This document shows positions 9,423-16,172 of a DNA stretch of 18,432 bases, piece after piece. The stretch lies in the NCBI GenBank assembly GCA_036821485.1, contig DAISJM010000054.1, positions 1 through 18,432 of the forward strand, in the 5' to 3' direction. Within the stretch, counting starts at the first letter, position 1. Every line of letters starts with the position of its first letter. Origin of the DNA: DAISJM01 sp036821485. GTDB lineage: Bacteria > Verrucomicrobiota > Kiritimatiellia > CAIQIC01 > JAGNIJ01. Under the pieces are notes generated by a model. The model ran no database searches, was not told the origin of the DNA, and saw only the letters and a program-made list of their open reading frames with translations. The position numbers and the translations under genes were made by a program.

Positions 9423-10280
9423 CTACCCAGCTTCCGCTTCCATCAACTCTTCCGCCATGTAGGACGATCGCACCAACGGAGCCGACGCCACCCGGCTGAA
9501 TCCTGCCTCACGTGCCCATGCGGCGTACACCTCAAACTGCTCCGGCGGCACAAACCGCGACACAGGGCGATGATCACGCGACGGCGCGAGATACTGACCA
9601 ATGGTGACCATACGACATCCCGCCCCAGCCAGATCGTCCAACGTCTGCCTGACTTCCTCGTCCGTCTCTCCCAGCCCAACCATCAGCCCCGATTTCACCC
9701 CCACGGCCGGCTGCCATTTTGCCGCAAAGCGCAGGACGCCCATCGAGACCTCGTACGAAGCCTGCGGTCGAATCTCCAACTGCAGCCTTCGAACGGTCTC
9801 AATGTTGTGAGCAAACACATCCGGCCCCGCCTTCAGCACGGTGGCCATCGCAGTTTCCAACCCTTGGAAATCCGGTACCAGCACTTCCACCCGAACGCCC
9901 GGAATCACGCGCCGCAGTTCGTCAATCGTCGCCGCGAAAACACCCGCACCGCCGTCGGCCAAATCATCGCGCGTCACGCTCGTCAACACCACGTAGGACA
10001 GCTTCATAGACGCCGCAGCCTCGGCCACTCGCGTCGGCTCCCTGTCATCCAAGGCCTCGGGCTGGCCCCGATCGACCGCACAGAACTTGCATCGTCGTGT
10101 GCAGTTGCCCCCCAGCAGCAAAAACGTTGCCGTGCCCTTCTGCCAGCATTCGTGCAGGTTCGGACACCGCGCGCTTTGGCAAACCGTGTGCAAACCCTTG
10201 GAAGAGACCTCGCCGTGTACGTGACCGAACGCGCGGTCCGTCATGAGGCTGGAGCGAATCCAAGGGGGTAAACGAGCCAT
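9423..10280 (-). CDS. lipA: Lipoyl synthase (radical SAM)
   Basis: Inserts two sulfur atoms into octanoyl groups on lipoyl domains of 2-oxoacid dehydrogenases and the glycine cleavage H protein. The N-terminal auxiliary cluster motif is CQSARCPNLHEC (Cys34, 39, 45). The radical SAM motif is CTRRCKFC (Cys60, 64, 67). RSSY, whose Ser ligates the auxiliary cluster, is at about 271-274. The length of 285 residues is normal. The ATG at 10280 gives the usual start MARLPPWIRS; a GTG at 10319 would add an unsupported extension. It is the first gene of the leftward envelope cluster and is divergent from tadA. Confidence 0.95.
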   Translation of the reverse strand: MARLPPWIRSSLMTDRAFGHVHGEVSSKGLHTVCQSARCPNLHECWQKGTATFLLLGGNCTRRCKFCAVDRGQPEALDDREPTRVAEAAASMKLSYVVLTSVTRDDLADGGAGVFAATIDELRRVIPGVRVEVLVPDFQGLETAMATVLKAGPDVFAHNIETVRRLQLEIRPQASYEVSMGVLRFAAKWQPAVGVKSGLMVGLGETDEEVRQTLDDLAGAGCRMVTIGQYLAPSRDHRPVSRFVPPEQFEVYAAWAREAGFSRVASAPLVRSSYMAEELMEAEAG

Positions 10281-10376
10281 GATCACGACTCTAGTTATGC
10301 CCCGGGTGCTGTCAAACACATACGGGCCGGGAAAAGCCGGTTGAATCGCATCCCGATTATGGCAGTATCACCACCC

Positions 10377-10862
10377 ATGAGCGATGTAGCCCAGGAACCG
10401 TCGTCGACGGCCGATCACGAGAGATATATGCGCCTTGCGCTCAAGGAGGCCGCCATCGCTGCCGCCGAGGAGGAAGTTCCCGTCGGCGCCGTGATCGTTC
10501 ACCAGCACCGCATCATCGGCAAGGCCCATAACCAGGTCGAGCGACTGAAGGACCCCACGGCTCACGCGGAGATGATCGCCATCACGCAGGCCGCGTCTGC
10601 CCTCGCCGACTGGCGACTGACCGACACCGTCCTCTACGTGACCAAGGAACCCTGCCCCATGTGCGCCGGCGCCATCGTTGCCGCCCGCGTCCCCCTCGTG
10701 GTCTGGGGTATGACCGACCCACTGCGTGGCGGCTCGGTCTCTCTCTTCAACACCTTTCAGAATCCCAACCTGAACCATCGCGTGGATCACATCGCGGGAG
10801 TATTGGAGCAGGAGTGCAAGGAACTCGTGCAGGAGTTCTTCAAGGGGCGGCGGGCCACGTAA
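10377..10862 (+). CDS. tadA: tRNA-specific adenosine deaminase
   Basis: Deaminates adenosine 34 of tRNA-Arg(ACG) to inosine. The zinc site is HAE (His63, Glu65) with PCPMC (Cys93, Cys96), and AAEEEVPVGAVIV is the usual N-terminal segment. The start at 10377 gives MSDVAQEPSSTADHERYMRLAL, whose layout parallels characterised TadA proteins. An in-frame ATG at 10359 and a TTG at 10341 are alternatives, and none has a clear ribosome site. The 3' end overlaps the convergent gene at 10840 by 23 bases. Confusion with guanine or cytosine deaminases is possible within the fold, but motifs and length favour TadA. Confidence 0.93.
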   Translation: MSDVAQEPSSTADHERYMRLALKEAAIAAAEEEVPVGAVIVHQHRIIGKAHNQVERLKDPTAHAEMIAITQAASALADWRLTDTVLYVTKEPCPMCAGAIVAARVPLVVWGMTDPLRGGSVSLFNTFQNPNLNHRVDHIAGVLEQECKELVQEFFKGRRAT

Positions 10863-12462
10863 TCTCGCAAACGTCCGGTGCCTCAAGGGTCCCCGTCGGC
10901 AGTTCCAGTTTCAGCTCCCGGCACGACATAAGCTCTTCCACATAGCGATTCGTCGGCTTCCAGATGGCCGCCACATCAGGCTTCTCATTGGCAAGCAGCC
11001 GCCCCAGCTTCGCCGGGTCCACATCGCCCTTCGAGCCGAGCGTGGCCAAAACGCCGGGCGAGTATTCGCCGGTGAGGTCCAGCACGGGCACCTGCAACGC
11101 GAAAGACGGCCAGCCCGGGGCATCTGTCACCATCAACTTGGGCTTCGCACCCACGCCTTGAATCGCTTTCGCCATCGCCTCACGAACATCGACGACGTTT
11201 CGAATCGCCTCGTTCCGGGCCCGGTCGCGGACACACCCGCGCCCAAGCGCGAACAGGGCAAGAAGCGAACCCATTACCAACCACCAGAGCATGAAGCCCG
11301 GCGCCGCCGGCAATCCCGGCTTCCATTTCCGGTACAGGCTCTCAATCAGGAAGGGCGTCCTGAAAAACGCAAAACACGCGGAGATCACACACAGCGGCTG
11401 AAGCGAAAGGAAGACCACCGACGCCCCACCCCATCCGAGAAAGGGATAGATGAGCGCGTAGAGCAACGGCAGGAGAATTGCAGCAAATACGCCCACGCTG
11501 TAAGGCCGCTCTTCGGCCTGCGCAAACCCAAGTGCCGCGATCAGCGCAAATCCGAACCACGTCATGAACCGCTCCAACCCGCCCGTCAGGAACGGATTCT
11601 GGTGCAGCTTGCCGAACGCCACCGGAATATTCGAAGCCACCATGTCGCCGTAGACCGAGGCAATCGATCCGCCCGCCGCAGCCATTGCATCCATCGTCAG
11701 CGGCGCGCCCATGGCCTGCGGCCATGGCACCATCACCACCTGGTAGTTCCACGCCACCAGCGGGAAAAGACAGAATACAAGCACCAGCGTTCCGGTCATC
11801 GCGCGCGTGATCACAAACACTGGCCCTGTTTCCCTCGAGCGGCGCAGGAACGACACGCACAACGCGTGCACGCTGAACACAATCCACAGGAGCACGAACT
11901 CGACGCGGATCCACATCAGCAAGCCCACGAGCAACGCGCACCCGACGGGCAGCGGCGACTTCTTCTCGAACAACCCCTCCACGTGCAGCATCACCGCCGC
12001 CGTGGCCAACATCGTCGCCAGCGCCGCACTCGTGCCGGATACGCCGCTTACCAAGAAACCCGGGGAGAGAATCAGTAGCACTGCGGTGTAGACCACAAAA
12101 GGTGGGAAAGGGAACAGCAGCCTCGCAAGACGCATGGAGATCAGCATCGTGCTCAAGGCCAGCACGGCACCCAGGAAATACGCCGCCGGTGCGGGATCGC
12201 GGAAGATCAGAGCCACAAGCGCCAGCAGCAGATTCCAGAGCGTATCGCGCACGGCCGGCATCCGATGCCCTGCGGACAACCCATATTCGGCATCCTCCAC
12301 CAGCGTCCGCGCGACCGACATGTTGCCGTACGCAGCGTCATCCAGAAACGTAAGCCCACCGCCTGCCGCCTTCTGCTTCGACACCAGCAGACACAGCAGA
12401 ACGATGAAGACCAGCGTTGGAACCAACCAACGAAACAGCCGCTGGAAATGCCACCGATGCAT
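10840..12462 (-). CDS. Multi-pass membrane protein, GT-C glycosyltransferase-like
   Basis: A 540-residue protein with about ten hydrophobic helices followed by a soluble C-terminal part of about 120 residues from residue 420. The first loop after the N-terminal helix carries an acidic pair, TFLDDAAY (Asp41, Asp42), placed as in GT-C glycosyltransferases that use lipid-linked donors (ArnT/PMT and mannosyltransferase types). I do not recognise the exact family. It may transfer a sugar to an envelope glycan or protein on the outer face of the inner membrane. It follows the SH3-repeat gene by 26 bases and probably shares its transcript. Its 3' end overlaps tadA. Confidence 0.65.
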   Translation of the reverse strand: MHRWHFQRLFRWLVPTLVFIVLLCLLVSKQKAAGGGLTFLDDAAYGNMSVARTLVEDAEYGLSAGHRMPAVRDTLWNLLLALVALIFRDPAPAAYFLGAVLALSTMLISMRLARLLFPFPPFVVYTAVLLILSPGFLVSGVSGTSAALATMLATAAVMLHVEGLFEKKSPLPVGCALLVGLLMWIRVEFVLLWIVFSVHALCVSFLRRSRETGPVFVITRAMTGTLVLVFCLFPLVAWNYQVVMVPWPQAMGAPLTMDAMAAAGGSIASVYGDMVASNIPVAFGKLHQNPFLTGGLERFMTWFGFALIAALGFAQAEERPYSVGVFAAILLPLLYALIYPFLGWGGASVVFLSLQPLCVISACFAFFRTPFLIESLYRKWKPGLPAAPGFMLWWLVMGSLLALFALGRGCVRDRARNEAIRNVVDVREAMAKAIQGVGAKPKLMVTDAPGWPSFALQVPVLDLTGEYSPGVLATLGSKGDVDPAKLGRLLANEKPDVAAIWKPTNRYVEELMSCRELKLELPTGTLEAPDVCEITWPAAP

Positions 12463-12488
12463 AACAGTCAGCCGGGAACAGACTCAAA

Positions 12489-13406
12489 TCACTGCGCGGC
12501 GCGGGGAATGATCTGGTCCGGAATCACCACCGGATACCGGACACCCCGAACCCAATACTCGCGCCCGCGCACAAGCAACCTCTGCCCCAGCAAATCGTTC
12601 AGTTGGCTGTTGTTGCCATAGAGGTAGCAGATCGTGTCGATACGCCGTCCCGTGGTCTTGGCCAAGCGGAAACGGCTCGGCTTCCCAATCACAAACCCGG
12701 ACAGCCGCAGTTCCCCTTCCCGCTGCACGACCTTGCCCTGCCCTTCCAATGGAATCAGGACGAATTTGGTCGGCAGCTGCGGCGGAGGCTCCTCGGCTTT
12801 GACCGGTGTGACAGGCGGCGGAGGCTGTGCGGCGGGCACGGGCGTCGGCTTGACGATCGGCGGCGCAATATCCGGCCCGGGCATTTCTGCCTGGGCTGGA
12901 TCAACGGATATCGGCGGTTCCGGCTTCTGGGCTGGCGGCTCAACCGCCGACGACTTCATCTTCTCCGGCTGCAGCACTTGGACAAACAGCCGGTTCACCC
13001 ACAGCGAGCAGGCCGCATCCGGCGCGATCTTCAGCCAGCCGGCGTGTTCGCCGCGGGGCTGGATTGCCGTACCGCGGACAAGGTCACCCACCACGCTATA
13101 GGTCAGCCCCGGACCGGCGCGGACGTTCAACGTGGAGCCATTCACCGTGTTGTCGCGGACCAACTCGCCATAGACCCAGAGATCGACACTCTCGGGCGGA
13201 ACGACTTCCACCCACTCATCCATGAAAGACTTGGCTTCGAGAATATCCCCCTCGCCGACCTGCCCGACGACTTCGGAGGTGGCCTCCGCCTTGGCGCGCA
13301 GATTCACACGCTGGCCGACCACGCGCACGCGCGTAATGACCTCGGCCCCGGCCGACAGGCAGAGGGCGAAAACGATGACTGAAATGGCGAGAAGTTGTTT
13401 CTTCAC
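12489..13406 (-). CDS. Exported SH3-repeat protein with proline-rich linker
   Basis: A 305-residue protein with a Sec signal peptide (KKQLLAISVIVFALCLSAGA). Two bacterial SH3-like domains follow: residues about 28-85, with VNLRAKAEATSEVVGQVGEGD, and about 90-145, with STLNVRAGPGLTYSVVGDLVRG. A Pro/Lys/Glu-rich linker spans about 155-215. A C-terminal beta-rich region contains an LGQRLLVRGREYWVRG segment. SH3b domains commonly bind peptidoglycan, so a cell-wall role is likely. The start is a GTG at 13406 with AAGGAG about 7 bases upstream. Confidence 0.75.
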   Translation of the reverse strand: MKKQLLAISVIVFALCLSAGAEVITRVRVVGQRVNLRAKAEATSEVVGQVGEGDILEAKSFMDEWVEVVPPESVDLWVYGELVRDNTVNGSTLNVRAGPGLTYSVVGDLVRGTAIQPRGEHAGWLKIAPDAACSLWVNRLFVQVLQPEKMKSSAVEPPAQKPEPPISVDPAQAEMPGPDIAPPIVKPTPVPAAQPPPPVTPVKAEEPPPQLPTKFVLIPLEGQGKVVQREGELRLSGFVIGKPSRFRLAKTTGRRIDTICYLYGNNSQLNDLLGQRLLVRGREYWVRGVRYPVVIPDQIIPRAAQ

Positions 13407-13485
13407 TTCCTCTCTCCTTCAAAGAATCCCAAGCTCAAATCCATGCCCACACAGGTCCCGAGAATAAACCACCGGCATGGGTTAA

Positions 13486-13830
13486 TCAACCGCGCTGTGC
13501 TGCCTCGGCCGCAAGCCGGCTCTTCCGCTCCTCGTAGATGGGAAGGAGCAGGTACGCGATCATGCCGATCAGATTGAACATGAACCCGAACAGGAACCAG
13601 ATCCAAGGCGACCGCCCATCCTGGCGCGCCTCCTTGGCAAGCCACGTGCCGATCCCGATACTCATCGTCAGCGACACCACGCCGGTCAGCACGGCAAAGA
13701 TCGTGGTGAAATTCGGCAGCGTCTGAAGGTTCGGGCTCAGGTACGCCAGACGACGGATGACGAACGTACCGAACGTCGAAATCAGAGCGAGAACGATCAA
13801 CACAAGCGCAGCTCGATCAATGGACTTCAT
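13486..13830 (-). CDS. Small membrane protein, about three helices
   Basis: A 114-residue protein with hydrophobic segments at about 7-26, 43-63 and 75-98, and a charged C-terminal tail. The family is not recognised. A clear ribosome site, GAGGAAGT, stands directly before the ATG. It sits about 80 bases upstream of the SH3-repeat gene and seems to be the first gene of that leftward group. It is the nearest gene downstream of the retron RT, so it could be considered as a membrane effector like those of some retrons. However, about 375 bases of repeat DNA separate them and its own start signals look independent. Confidence 0.7.
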   Translation of the reverse strand: MKSIDRAALVLIVLALISTFGTFVIRRLAYLSPNLQTLPNFTTIFAVLTGVVSLTMSIGIGTWLAKEARQDGRSPWIWFLFGFMFNLIGMIAYLLLPIYEERKSRLAAEAAQRG

Positions 13831-14206
13831 ACTTCCTCAGTCCTCCCTTGGGTGGCAAACGTGTCCCACATCAATAGCAGCGCCCGCACCACCAGAGAAG
13901 CCCGGAAATGACAAATCGGGGCAGCGGAGCTCCCACGAAATACACGAACGACACCAAATAGAGACTGCCCACAGATGACGGAAATCACAGCGAGGCAGGC
14001 AGGGGAAATCCGCCCTACCAACGACGAAGATGTAGGCCGCCCCTCTGCGGGCGGCGGGATAAGACGCCGGGGACAGGAGCCCCGGCCTACAACGGCTTCA
14101 GCAGATCACACAAAGGATTAGGCTTGAGACAGAAGGCCTTCCTTGTCCGGGCATCGGGGGCACCCGGGTCACGCCGTCCAGCTCGAGATATGAATCGGCG
14201 ACGGAA
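13831..14206. other. Gene-free, repeat-rich intergenic stretch
   Basis: No convincing coding sequence on either strand. It contains an internally repetitive piece at about 13932-13957 (acgaa / acacgaacgacac units), a GC-rich cloverleaf at 14031-14091 and runs such as caggcaggggaaatccgccct. It has the look of a mosaic of dispersed intergenic repeats. It separates the retron RT from the membrane-protein gene and may be a recombination seam. Confidence 0.55.
14031..14091. repeat. Y-shaped double-hairpin intergenic repeat
   Basis: An outer 7-bp pair, tgtaggc (14031-14037) with gcctaca (14085-14091), encloses two hairpins. The first is 14036-14042 with 14049-14055 (7 bp) and the second is 14066-14072 with 14080-14086 (7 bp). 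The hairpins and the outer stem share a few bases, so they compete. The layout resembles REP/BIME-type dispersed repeats. It could also end transcription of the retron RT, although there is no T-run. Confidence 0.7.
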
Positions 14207-15382
14207 TCAGCAACACTGCGCCAACTCGGCCATCAGCTTCCGCCCGGCGTCGGGCTTAACCATCTGCATGAAGCTCAACTGCCCGCGCAGAACGTAGACA
14301 GGATCGACTTCCCCCACCCGCTTCGACTCCACGCGAACCGCCTCAATCCCCTTCGTCCTCAACGTGTGGACAGCCGCGCGAAGCTGACGTGCCTTCTTGC
14401 GCGGAATGCCGGTCTTGGTGTTAACGACGACCCCGGTCACCTTCTGCTGCACCCCAGCACGCATGATACGCACCTTGTCTTCGTTGACCGCAAAACCTTC
14501 AGAGCGAATGATCTCTTTGAGAAATGGAATAAGCGCAGGCAGCTTTGGATTGTCGGACGAGAACACAAGATCGTCCGCATAGCGCGAATAGCGGAACTTC
14601 ATCTCTTTCTTGAGCCCCTCAAGCCGCCGGTCGAGTCGAACGCAGATGAGGTTCGAGATCGCAGGGCTCGTCGGTGCGCCCTGGGGCAGTCTCCCATCCA
14701 GCGTGCAAAGGTTGGCGAGAACTGAAGCGACGCGATACGGATAGCCGAAACGTTCGAACACCTTGCGTACCTGCCGCTGCGTGATGGACGGGAAGAAGTC
14801 AGCAAGGTCCAACCTGACCACCACTTTTCGCCCAATGTGCGGACGTGCATTATCGAGAATGGATTTTCCCCGGACGAAGCCACAGGCGTATTTGTGAACC
14901 TTCCCGCGATTCAGGATATGGCGCAGAATCCAGTTCTGGAACGTCAGCAGTTGATCCTCCGGCGCACAGATGACCCGTTCCCTGCCGTTGGCCTTGGGAA
15001 TACGAAACTCACGATAGAGTCTGTGCTGGTTTCGCGACATCCAACGCAGCCTCGCCTCACTGACGCGGAGTTTGTTTGCCAGATGACCGACACTGTAAAC
15101 GATCGGCAGGCGACGGCTGGCCATCGTGCTACCGTAGGACGTAAGGAAGCTGAGAAGACGCGGGTCCGCATCGGCATTCTTCTCCACAAGCCAGGCGTGG
15201 CAGAACTGCCGCGACATCTTCTCGACCGACGGGTCTTCCTCATAGAAATCCAGCGGCCGGCCCGCATCCGTGCGTAACCGCGCAAAGGCACAGACGAGAT
15301 CAGCGATCTCCGGATCCACACCGGCCTGCCGCTGAACCAATCCGAGATTCTGAACGGCCAAGTATTTGTTGTCAGTCAGCAT
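14207..15382 (-). CDS. Retron reverse transcriptase with N-terminal extension
   Basis: A 391-residue RT that would copy the adjacent msr-msd RNAs into branched msDNA. From the ATG at 15382, both retron-diagnostic motifs are present: NAxxH as NARPH (178-182) and VTG (315-317, VTGVVVN). The RT core is complete: YREFRIPKANGRERVICAP, motif A RLDLADFFPSI (Asp192), LPQGAPTSP, SRYADDLVFS (YADD, 268-271) and the thumb after 330. There is no maturase, integrase, protease or nuclease domain. The first 90 or so residues are an extension beyond the usual retron RT start, with no recognised fold. ATG 15397 is an alternative start. I prefer 15382 because GAG lies 7 bases upstream and because the inter-copy spacer echoes this very start. 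The first ncRNA copy ends 18 bases before it. Confidence 0.93.
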   Translation of the reverse strand: MLTDNKYLAVQNLGLVQRQAGVDPEIADLVCAFARLRTDAGRPLDFYEEDPSVEKMSRQFCHAWLVEKNADADPRLLSFLTSYGSTMASRRLPIVYSVGHLANKLRVSEARLRWMSRNQHRLYREFRIPKANGRERVICAPEDQLLTFQNWILRHILNRGKVHKYACGFVRGKSILDNARPHIGRKVVVRLDLADFFPSITQRQVRKVFERFGYPYRVASVLANLCTLDGRLPQGAPTSPAISNLICVRLDRRLEGLKKEMKFRYSRYADDLVFSSDNPKLPALIPFLKEIIRSEGFAVNEDKVRIMRAGVQQKVTGVVVNTKTGIPRKKARQLRAAVHTLRTKGIEAVRVESKRVGEVDPVYVLRGQLSFMQMVKPDAGRKLMAELAQCC

Positions 15383-15400
15383 AGCCTGTCTCGTCATACA

Positions 15401-15575
15401 AGTTGATGAGGGGTGACGCCGTTTACCTTCACTGCGTCTACTTCGGCGCATGCAGCAGCACCATGGAGACTCGGTGCTGCGCAATAATGCGCTCTTGTCT
15501 GGTTAACGTTGTGCGCGGCGAAACACCGCGCCCTGCGTGATGCGCAGATCTAAATCGGACGTCACCCCTCAAATC
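15401..15575 (-). ncRNA. Retron msr-msd RNA, copy A (RT-proximal)
   Basis: Transcribed leftward, immediately upstream of the RT. In RNA sense it begins GATTTGAGGGG. The a1/a2 stem is 12 bp (15560-15571 with 15407-15418, tgaggggtgacg and its complement). Inside come UUUAGAUC, where the G after UUA is the candidate branch guanosine as in retron Eco1, hairpin CTGCG-CATCA-CGCAG, and hairpin GCGCGG-TGTTTCG-CCGCGC, whose GUUUCG loop matches that of the Eco1 msr. The msd follows: a base stem CGTTAACC/GGTAAACG (one A.A mismatch), GCGCAT/ATGCGC, and a tip hairpin. The msDNA is therefore plus-strand sequence of roughly 15419-15508. Boundaries rest on identity with copy B. Confidence 0.9.
15455..15480 (-). 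other. Variable msd tip hairpin of copy A
   Basis: An 8-bp stem gcagcacc/ggtgctgc (15455-15462 with 15473-15480) is extended by one G.U pair in the RNA and closes an 8-base loop. It replaces, in an otherwise near-identical RNA, the unrelated tip of copy B. The flanking tgca and aataatgcgc are shared by both copies. Confidence 0.85.
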
Positions 15576-15610
15576 GATTCTCCATCCTCATGTCTTTTCA
15601 GTCAGCACCC
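15576..15610 (-). other. 35-base spacer between ncRNA copies, with possible relic of an RT start
   Basis: In RNA sense the spacer reads GTGCTGACTGAAAAG, then ACATGAGG. It starts right after the copy B end (ATCAACTGG). The codons GTG CTG ACT GAA AAG ACA TGA would give MLTEKT then stop, against MLTDNKY at the RT start; TGCTGACTGA is identical in both. This may be a leftover of an RT 5' end copied with the ncRNA. The match is short and could be chance. No promoter is seen in the spacer. Confidence 0.4.
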
Positions 15611-15786
15611 AGTTGATGAGGAGCGACGCCGTTTACCTTCACTGCGTCTACTTCGGCGCATGCAGCTACTGATAGTAGGCTTATCAGTAGCGAAATAATG
15701 CGCTCTTGTCTGGTCAACGATGCGCGCGGCGAAACACCGCGCCCTGCGTGATGCGCAGATCTAAATCAGACGCCACCCCTCAAATC
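15611..15786 (-). ncRNA. Retron msr-msd RNA, copy B (RT-distal)
   Basis: A second full copy, 176 nt, starting 210-211 bases from copy A. Outside the tip it differs by about eight substitutions in roughly 148 positions. The a1/a2 stem keeps all 12 pairs (15771-15782 with 15617-15628), but three are now G.U on the minus strand. Read on the plus strand these would be A.C mismatches. The UUUAGAUC segment and both msr hairpins are unchanged, as are the msd stem GCGCAT/ATGCGC and the aataatgcgctcttgtctgg flank. The predicted msDNA is plus-strand roughly 15629-15718. Its 5' edge overlaps the stop codon of the zinc-ribbon gene. Confidence 0.9.
15665..15691 (-). other. Variable msd tip hairpin of copy B
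   Basis: A perfect 10-bp stem gctactgata/tatcagtagc (15665-15674 with 15682-15691) closes a 7-base loop. Beyond the terminal gc it shares essentially nothing with the tip of copy A, yet it occupies the same place in the RNA and is equally self-complementary. Confidence 0.88.
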
Positions 15787-16172
15787 CTGATATCCTTGAA
15801 AATGGTTCCAGCCTTACTGGTCTTTTCCACAAGCTTCCGATTGGGAAACGGCACCTGCGCCCAATCCCAGAGAACCTGTTTGGAATTGGCGGCAGCCTCA
15901 GTCTTGATCCCGGCCGCGTCGAGGCCCACGTATTCCAGTCGGGTCAATTCAACACCACAGGCGGGGCAAAAGACACCCGAGACGGCCCCCTCCTCATGAA
16001 CATGGCCGTCAACAAACGTACTGCCACATCTGCCGCACGTGATATCGCCCGGGACGAGGCTACCCAAGAGCGAGCGCGGCCCGCTGAGGAACCCAATCGC
16101 CGCCGCTCCAGCAGCGAGTTTGATGAACTCCCGCCTGGAACAGCCACCCCCTTCTGTCCGCTTCCCCTCCAT
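15780..16172 (-). CDS. Tat-exported zinc-ribbon protein
   Basis: A 130-residue protein. The twin-arginine signal is SRREFIK (Arg13, Arg14) followed by a hydrophobic stretch, LAAGAAAIGFLSG. Two Cys pairs, CGRC (46-49) and CPAC (69-72), form a rubredoxin- or zinc-ribbon-like knuckle. Export by Tat implies folding with its metal before transport. Function is unknown. ATG 16172 shares its A with the TGA of the preceding gene, and GAGGGAG stands 6 bases before the ATG. The last codons are GAT ATC AGG ATT and then TGA; the ATTTGA lies inside the conserved 5' edge of retron RNA copy B. The gene is thus joined end to start with the retron. Confidence 0.78.
   Translation of the reverse strand: MEGKRTEGGGCSRREFIKLAAGAAAIGFLSGPRSLLGSLVPGDITCGRCGSTFVDGHVHEEGAVSGVFCPACGVELTRLEYVGLDAAGIKTEAAANSKQVLWDWAQVPFPNRKLVEKTSKAGTIFKDIRI

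Noticed and set aside
9078..10271. A 397-residue plus-strand frame antisense to lipA and the glycosyltransferase
   Set aside because: Arg/His/Gln-rich composition typical of antisense frames; the minus strand carries full lipoyl synthase motifs.
14207..15382. Group II intron RT/maturase
   Set aside because: No maturase (X) or HNH domain follows the thumb, and no domain V/VI-like intron RNA is seen nearby. The retron motifs and the flanking msr-msd RNAs explain the gene better.
15383..15484. An N-terminal RT extension beginning at 15484
   Set aside because: This part of the frame lies inside ncRNA copy A and translates to Arg/Cys/Ser-rich sequence without family similarity. Starts at 15397 or 15382 clear the RNA.
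15401..15786. Tandem repeats with a variable middle could be a CRISPR array or a diversity-generating retroelement (template/variable repeat with an RT)
   Set aside because: The units are 175 nt with hairpins and there are only two, unlike CRISPR repeats. The RT has NAxxH and VTG retron motifs. The differences are not adenine-directed, the tips keep self-complementarity, and neither repeat is the 3' end of a target gene.
15706..15999. Plus-strand open frame across ncRNA copy B and the zinc-ribbon gene
   Set aside because: Antisense to both a structured RNA and a gene with clear Tat and zinc-ribbon motifs; no ribosome site and no protein-like features.
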